From JAYQUR01 sp038133505 (GTDB lineage Bacteria; Pseudomonadota; Alphaproteobacteria; MPNO01; UBA830): a stretch of 26,633 nt of DNA. The position numbers and the translations under genes were made by a program. This document shows, piece by piece, positions 22,317-26,633 of the stretch. The notes beneath the pieces are model-generated. The model saw only the letters and a list, made by a program, of their open reading frames with translations. It searched no databases and was not told the DNA's origin. Location of the stretch: positions 1 to 26,633 of the forward strand of contig JAYPTI010000024.1 of assembly GCA_038133505.1 (NCBI GenBank). The letters run 5' to 3'. Position 1 is the first letter of the stretch. Each line of letters opens with the position of its first letter.

Positions 22317-23221
22317 CAGGCGGGGCTCCCGGGGACGACGCCGTCGGGCAGGCCGGCGACGTGTTCGTAGATGTCGCGCGGCCGCGCAAACCAGATCCTG
22401 TCGGCGTCCGGATGATTGACGATGTGGGTGAGGATGTCCCGCAGGCCCGCGAGACGGTAGGGCTGTCCGACGACGAACGTGTGCAGCGCGAGGCTGAAGA
22501 TCAGCGGCTGGTTCGCGCTCTGGCGTATCTGCTCGTCGAAATGGCTCGTCACCATGCGCGTGAAATCGTCCGCCGTATGCCGGCGGCTGAGCTGCGCGGG
22601 CGAATCGTTGATCTCGATGTGGTACGGGATCGACAGCAACGGCCCGGAGCGCGTGCGCATCCAGAACGGTTGGTCGTCGGCGGACCAGTCCATGATGTAG
22701 CGGTAGCCGTTCTCGCGCAGCAGGTCGGGCGTGACGGGACTTTCGGATATCCATGGCCCCATCCAGCCGCCCGGCCCTTCGCCCTCGTGTTTTCTGAAGG
22801 CTTCCGTCGCCTCGGCGATCAGCGCGCCCTCGTCGGCCTCGGAATAGCCACCCTGCTCCTCGGAGTTGGTGCGGCCGTGGCCGACGAATTCGTCGCCGCG
22901 GCCGCGGATCTTGGCCGGTATCTGCGGCGCGTAGTCGTAGATCGAGGTGTTCATCAGGTGGCACAGCGGCAGGCCCAGCGTGTCGAACAGCTCGAACACG
23001 CGCCAGATGCCGACGCGGAGCCCGTAGTCGCGCCACGCGTAGTTGCGCACGTCCGGCTGCGTGCCGGGGTTGGTCGGCGTGTGCCCCAGCCCCTCGCCGA
23101 AGCTGAAATGCTCGATATTGAGCGCGAAATAGACCGCGAGGCGCTTGCCCTCCGGCCAGTCGTAGTCTGCACGCTCGGTGATCGGCGAATAGTCGTATCG
23201 CCCGTGCTTCTTCAGCTCCAC
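22316..23221 (-). CDS. Polysaccharide deacetylase-family protein, PuuE (allantoinase)-like
   Basis: A 301-residue cytoplasmic protein of the polysaccharide deacetylase superfamily, closest in layout to the PuuE-type, metal-independent allantoinases rather than to exported chitin or peptidoglycan deacetylases: it has no signal peptide. Recognisable parts are RLAVYFALNIEHFSFGEG (27-44), NYAWRDYGLRVGIWRVFELFDTLGLPL (60-86), FVGHGRTNSEEQGGYSEADEGALIAEATEAFRKHEG (112-147), GWMGPWISESPVTPDLLRENGYRYIMDWSADDQPFWM, and LALHTFVVGQPYR near residue 250. The start is GTG at 23221, with AGAGGA about 9 nt upstream. The amidohydrolase gene overlaps its stop. PuuE relatives open cyclic ureides or imides; the actual substrate here is unknown. 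It diverges from the molybdenum hydroxylase operon across 170 bp. Confidence 0.85.
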   Translation of the reverse strand: MELKKHGRYDYSPITERADYDWPEGKRLAVYFALNIEHFSFGEGLGHTPTNPGTQPDVRNYAWRDYGLRVGIWRVFELFDTLGLPLCHLMNTSIYDYAPQIPAKIRGRGDEFVGHGRTNSEEQGGYSEADEGALIAEATEAFRKHEGEGPGGWMGPWISESPVTPDLLRENGYRYIMDWSADDQPFWMRTRSGPLLSIPYHIEINDSPAQLSRRHTADDFTRMVTSHFDEQIRQSANQPLIFSLALHTFVVGQPYRLAGLRDILTHIVNHPDADRIWFARPRDIYEHVAGLPDGVVPGSPA

Positions 23222-23391
23222 TGCGGCGGGTCCTCTTCCCTGCTCCCGTTATCGGGTCCCAGCATAATGCGCGGGGAAACCCATGGGAATGCATCCCGCC
23301 ATGCGGAATCCCGCCCTTGCGAAAAGGCCGTCGGAATGGGACCATCCGGACGCTTTCATCTTGTTTCAGGAACATTCGATAAGGAGGGGGC

Positions 23392-24264
23392 GTGAAAGCG
23401 CCAAGATTCAGTTATGTGCGGGCCGACAGCGTCGATCACGCGCTCAAGCTGCTCGACGAGCACGGCGAAGACGGCCGTATCCTGGCCGGCGGCCAGAGCC
23501 TCATGCCGACGCTCAACATGCGTCTGTCGCAGCCCGACGTGCTGATCGACATCAACCGGCTGGACGATCTCAAGGGCATTTCGTTCGACGGCGACACGGT
23601 GCGCATCGGCGCGCTGACGCGTCATGTCGAGGTGCTGAAATCCGACATCGTCAAGGAACACCTGCCGCTCATCGCCGAAGCGATGCCGCACGTGGCGCAC
23701 GTCGCCGTGCGCAACCGCGGAACCATCGGCGGCAGCGTCGCGCTGTCCGATCCGGCGGCGGAAATGCCGGCCTGCATTCTCGCCCTCGGCGCGACGCTCG
23801 TCCTGCAGAGCGTGAACGGTACGCGCGAAGTGGCGGCGGACGATTACTTCAAGGGGCTCTACGAGACCGAGCGCCGGGATAACGAGCTCCTGACCGAGAT
23901 CCGCATCCCGTCGCAGAAGAGCGGCCGCGTGTCGGTCTTCCTCGAGCTCGCCCGGCGGCACGGCGACTTCGCCATCGCCGGCGTCTGCGCCTACGGCACG
24001 GTATCGGGCAGGAAGATCGATGACATGCGCCTCGTCTATTTCGCGAGCGAGGACCGGCCGGTCGTCGGCGCCAACGCCATCGCCGCGCTCAACGGCAAGG
24101 AATGGTCGGACGAAACGAAGGACGCGGTCTGCGCTGCGCTGGAGAACGATCTCGACCCGATGGCCAACCTGCACGGCAGCGCCGCGATGAAGATGCACCT
24201 CCAGAAGGTGCTGACGGGACGCGCCATCGACGCCGCGGTCGCGCGCGCGGGAGGCGCGTCATGA
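23392..24264 (+). CDS. FAD-binding subunit of a molybdenum hydroxylase (CoxM-like)
   Basis: A 290-residue medium subunit of a CoxMSL/xanthine-dehydrogenase-type enzyme. It carries FAD, which passes electrons from the iron-sulfur subunit to an acceptor. The two FAD pyrophosphate motifs are present: LAGGQSLMP (31-39) and RNRGTIGGS (107-115), the latter followed by VALSDPAAEMPA. FLELARRHGDFAIAGVCA near residue 185 and the C-terminal LHGSAAMKMHLQKVLTGRAI are conserved. The start is GTG at 23392, with the strong ribosome binding site AAGGAGG at 23381-23387. The TGA overlaps the ATG of the 2Fe-2S subunit (ATGA). It is the first gene of an M-S-L operon; a divergent PuuE-like/amidohydrolase pair shares the upstream 170-bp gap, where I see no convincing operator. 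Confidence 0.93.
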   Translation: MKAPRFSYVRADSVDHALKLLDEHGEDGRILAGGQSLMPTLNMRLSQPDVLIDINRLDDLKGISFDGDTVRIGALTRHVEVLKSDIVKEHLPLIAEAMPHVAHVAVRNRGTIGGSVALSDPAAEMPACILALGATLVLQSVNGTREVAADDYFKGLYETERRDNELLTEIRIPSQKSGRVSVFLELARRHGDFAIAGVCAYGTVSGRKIDDMRLVYFASEDRPVVGANAIAALNGKEWSDETKDAVCAALENDLDPMANLHGSAAMKMHLQKVLTGRAIDAAVARAGGAS

Positions 24265-24743
24265 GCGAGGAAACAGCGACGCTGACGCTCACGGTCAACG
24301 GCGAGCAGGTCACGCGCACCGTCCGCGTCCGCCAGAACCTCGTCGACTTCCTGCGCGAAGAGCTCGGCTTCACCGGCTCCCATGTCGGTTGCGAGCACGG
24401 CATCTGCGGCGCGTGCTCGGTCCGTATGGACGGCACGGTCGTGCGCGGCTGCCTGACGCTCGCCGTCCAGTGCGAAGGCGCGGAGATCGTCACCATCGAG
24501 GGGCTGACCGACACCGGCGAGATCGCCGACCTGCAGGACCGCTTCGTCGAGCGCAACGCGATGCAGTGCGGCTTCTGCACGCCCGGCATGCTGATGACCG
24601 CCGCCGAGCTTCTGGCGCAGAAGGAGGAGATGGACCGCGCGGAGATCCGCGAGTTCATGTCCGGCAACTACTGCCGCTGCACCGGCTATCACGCCATCAT
24701 CGACGCGATCGAATCCGTCAATAACGCCCGTCTCAAGGGGTAG
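24261..24743 (+). CDS. 2Fe-2S subunit of a molybdenum hydroxylase (CoxS-like)
   Basis: A 160-residue small subunit carrying two [2Fe-2S] clusters that relay electrons from the molybdenum site to FAD. The plant-ferredoxin-type cluster is held by C44, C49, C52 and C64 (VGCEHGICGACSVRMDG, then RGCLTL). The second, helical domain cluster is held by C103, C106, C138 and C140 (QCGFCTPGMLM and NYCRCTGYHAIIDAI). All eight cysteines are present. The length (about 160) is normal. The ATG overlaps the upstream stop by four bases, and the large-subunit gene starts 7 bp after the TAG, so the three subunits are tightly linked. Confidence 0.96.
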   Translation: MSEETATLTLTVNGEQVTRTVRVRQNLVDFLREELGFTGSHVGCEHGICGACSVRMDGTVVRGCLTLAVQCEGAEIVTIEGLTDTGEIADLQDRFVERNAMQCGFCTPGMLMTAAELLAQKEEMDRAEIREFMSGNYCRCTGYHAIIDAIESVNNARLKG

Positions 24744-24750
24744 TAGTCAG

Positions 24751-26633
24751 ATGTCATATATCCACCCCTACGACCGGCCCAACTCCTATATCGGGCGCAA
24801 CCTGTCGCGCACGCGCGCCAAGCGCGCCGTCGCGGGCCGCGGCCGCTACACCGACGACATCACGCCGCATCGCTGCCTGCATGCGGCGTTCGTCCGGAGC
24901 CCCTACGCGCACGCCAGGATCACCCGCATCGACACGGAAGCCGCCAAGGCGGCGCCGGGCGTCCGCCTCGTGATGACGGGCGCCGAGCTTGCCGAGATGT
25001 GCACCGGCCCCTGGGTCGGCACGCTGACCGTGTTCGACAACATGAAGGCCGAACCGCAATACCCGATGGCGGTCGACCGCGCCTGCTGGCACGGCGAGCC
25101 GGTCGTCATGATCGTCGCGGACACCCGCGCGCAGGCGGAGGACGCCGGCGAGCTGGTCGAGATCGACTACGAGGAACTGCCCGTCGTCATCGACAAGGAA
25201 AAGGCGCTGGCGCCGGGAACGCCCGCCATCCATCCGAACCTCGGCGACAACAAGGCATGGGAGAAGGACGCCGTCACCGGCGACGTCGACAAGGCCTTCG
25301 CCGAGGCCGACCACGTGCTGGAGGAGACCTTCTATTTCGGCCGCCATACGGCGGTCAGCTTGGAGTCCCGCGTGCTGCTGGCGGAGTTCGATCCGGGCAC
25401 CGAGCGCCTGACGATCCATACCTCCAGCCAGTGCCCGCACATGATCGAGACCGTGTTCGCCCGCACGCTGGGCATTCCGGAGCACAATGTGCGTCTGGTC
25501 GCGCCCGACGTCGGCGGCTCGTTCGGGCTCAAGATCCATACGTTCGGCGACGAGGTCGCGACCACCGCCGCCTCGATCAAGCTCGGCCGTCCGGTCAAGT
25601 TCATCGCCGACCGGCTGGAATCCTTCGGCTCCGACATCCATGCGCGCGAGAACCGCGTGCGCGCCAAGATCGGCGTGATGAACGACGGCCGCCTGACCGC
25701 GGTCGATTTCGACGTGCTCGGCGGCGCCGGCGCCTACTCGCAGTATCCGCGCACCAGCGTGTTCGAAGCCAACCAGATCATGAACATCACGTTCGGGCCC
25801 TACAAGCACGAGCATTTCCGCTCGAAGGCGACCGTGGTCTATCTCAACGCCGTGCCGACGTCGCAGTACCGCGCCGTGGGCCATCCGATCGGCATTTCCG
25901 TGGGCGAGTTCATGATGGACTGGGCCGCCGAAGTGACCGGCGTCGACGTGTTCGACATTCGGCGCATGAACGTGATGGAGGACGACGGCTACCCGCGCAA
26001 GATCGGCACCGGCATCCCGATGAAGGACCTGTCGCATCAGGCCTGTCTCGAAAAGCTGCGGACGCTGATGGACTACGAGGCGCTGCGCCGCGAGCAGGCC
26101 GAGCTGCGCAAGCAGGGCATCTATCGCGGCATCGGGATCGCGGGCTTCATCAAGGGCACCGCGCCGGGTCCGGAAGGCTATTACGGCGCCGGCGGCGCGC
26201 GGATCGCATCGCAGGACGCGACGACGGTGAAGCTCGAGCCAAACGGCGGCGTGCATGTCTGCCTCGGCGTGACCGACCAGGGCCAGGGCGTCGATACCGT
26301 CATGGAACAGATCGCGGCGGCGGCGCTCGGCGTGCCGGTGGAACAGGTGCGCGCCATCTCCGGCGACACCGACGCCGTGCCCTACGGCGGCGGCACCTAT
26401 GCGTCGCGCGCGACCGCGATCGGCGGCGAGGCCACCTACCAGGCGGCGCTCGACCTCCGGCGCGAGATCCTCGACATGGCGAGCAAGCTGCTGCAGTGCT
26501 CCCCCGACGCGCTCGACATCGTCGACGGCAACGTCGTCGACGCCGGCAGCGAGCAGGAACGCATCTCGCTCGCCGAGATCGGCCGCATCGGGCATTTCCA
26601 GCTCGGCGAGCTGCCGCGCGGCTACCAGCCCGT
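24751..26633 (+). CDS. Molybdopterin-binding subunit of a molybdenum hydroxylase (CoxL-like), 3' end beyond window
   Basis: The large catalytic subunit of the M-S-L enzyme, with 627 codons present out of about 770-800 expected; the frame is open to the window end. It begins MSYIHPYDRPNSYIGRNLSRTRAKRAVAGRGRYTDD, and RSPYAHARITRID is the usual start of the hammerhead domain. DVGGSFGLK (253-261) and TDQGQGVDTVMEQIA are molybdopterin-binding motifs. The active-site loop reads SQYRAVGHP (371-379), differing both from AYRCSFR of CO dehydrogenase and from the PYRGAGRPE loop of the other large subunit in this window, so the two enzymes probably differ in substrate. The catalytic glutamate near the C-terminus lies outside the window. 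The start is supported by AAGGGG about 10 nt upstream of the ATG. Confidence 0.93.
   Translation, partial: MSYIHPYDRPNSYIGRNLSRTRAKRAVAGRGRYTDDITPHRCLHAAFVRSPYAHARITRIDTEAAKAAPGVRLVMTGAELAEMCTGPWVGTLTVFDNMKAEPQYPMAVDRACWHGEPVVMIVADTRAQAEDAGELVEIDYEELPVVIDKEKALAPGTPAIHPNLGDNKAWEKDAVTGDVDKAFAEADHVLEETFYFGRHTAVSLESRVLLAEFDPGTERLTIHTSSQCPHMIETVFARTLGIPEHNVRLVAPDVGGSFGLKIHTFGDEVATTAASIKLGRPVKFIADRLESFGSDIHARENRVRAKIGVMNDGRLTAVDFDVLGGAGAYSQYPRTSVFEANQIMNITFGPYKHEHFRSKATVVYLNAVPTSQYRAVGHPIGISVGEFMMDWAAEVTGVDVFDIRRMNVMEDDGYPRKIGTGIPMKDLSHQACLEKLRTLMDYEALRREQAELRKQGIYRGIGIAGFIKGTAPGPEGYYGAGGARIASQDATTVKLEPNGGVHVCLGVTDQGQGVDTVMEQIAAAALGVPVEQVRAISGDTDAVPYGGGTYASRATAIGGEATYQAALDLRREILDMASKLLQCSPDALDIVDGNVVDAGSEQERISLAEIGRIGHFQLGELPRGYQP

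Noticed and set aside
23222..23391. Promoter or operator in the gap between the PuuE-like gene and the CoxM-like gene
   Set aside because: I found no hexamer pair with good spacing and no dyad of more than a few bases.
21390..24743. Purine/allantoin degradation cluster
   Set aside because: A PuuE-like protein beside a xanthine-dehydrogenase-family enzyme is suggestive, but the loop SQYRAVGHP is not diagnostic of xanthine dehydrogenase and no urate, allantoate or ureidoglycolate genes are present.
24754..26595. Minus-strand open frame of 613 codons
   Set aside because: Antisense to the well-supported CoxL-like gene; same Arg/Asp/His-rich shadow composition.
23392..26633. Aerobic CO dehydrogenase (form I CoxMSL)
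   Set aside because: Gene order matches, but the large subunit lacks the AYRCSFR active-site loop.

Overview
The window is a GC-rich, gene-dense stretch of bacterial chromosome. It carries Bug-type (TctC-like) binding proteins, a DctPQM-type TRAP transporter, a class III CoA-transferase, CoxMSL-type molybdenum hydroxylases and a PEP-CTERM-like protein with a VSAPG signal. Together these suggest a heterotrophic alphaproteobacterium; order and genus cannot be fixed. A run of 10 Ns at 6804-6813 shows a draft or metagenomic scaffold. I see no rRNA, tRNA, CRISPR array, insertion sequence or phage gene. None of the 22 genes I call encodes a recognisable transcription factor.

Layout. 1-721: left-truncated DMT/EamA permease (minus). 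858-6849: aromatic-catabolism block. Two orphan tripartite-tricarboxylate (Bug) binding proteins flank a LigB-type extradiol dioxygenase (plus) and a minus-strand pair, an FAD hydroxylase followed by a gentisate-dioxygenase-like cupin. 7043-8230: MFS transporter. 8324-11254: complete TRAP operon (binding protein, small permease, large permease). 11258-13777: a second MFS gene (minus) divergent from a class III CoA-transferase, with a perfect 21-bp palindrome between them. 13800-15029: a third, MFS_3-type transporter. 15047-16626: DUF1993 protein (minus) divergent from an exported PEP-CTERM-like protein. 16623-20576: minus-strand operon of class II aldolase/adducin protein, phytanoyl-CoA-dioxygenase-like protein and an orphan molybdopterin hydroxylase subunit. 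20742-21290: PCu(A)C-fold protein without the expected copper ligands. 21390-23221: minus-strand pair of PuuE-like deacetylase and amidohydrolase with overlapping start and stop. 23392-26633: plus-strand molybdenum hydroxylase operon (FAD, 2Fe-2S and molybdopterin subunits); the last runs off the window.

How it fits together. The window reads as a scavenging and catabolic island: organic acids and aromatics are taken up by TTT, TRAP, MFS and DMT transporters, rings are hydroxylated (FAD monooxygenase, molybdenum hydroxylases), opened (LigB, cupin) or otherwise processed (PhyH, aldolase, amidohydrolase, deacetylase), and products may be activated as CoA thioesters. Substrates are not determinable from sequence.

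The most interesting signals are the amidohydrolase with two replaced metal-ligand positions next to a PuuE-like deacetylase, an orphan molybdenum subunit with PhyH and aldolase partners, two distinct molybdenum-hydroxylase active-site loops in one window, a PCu(A)C-like protein lacking its copper motif, and two strong operator-like palindromes with no local regulator.
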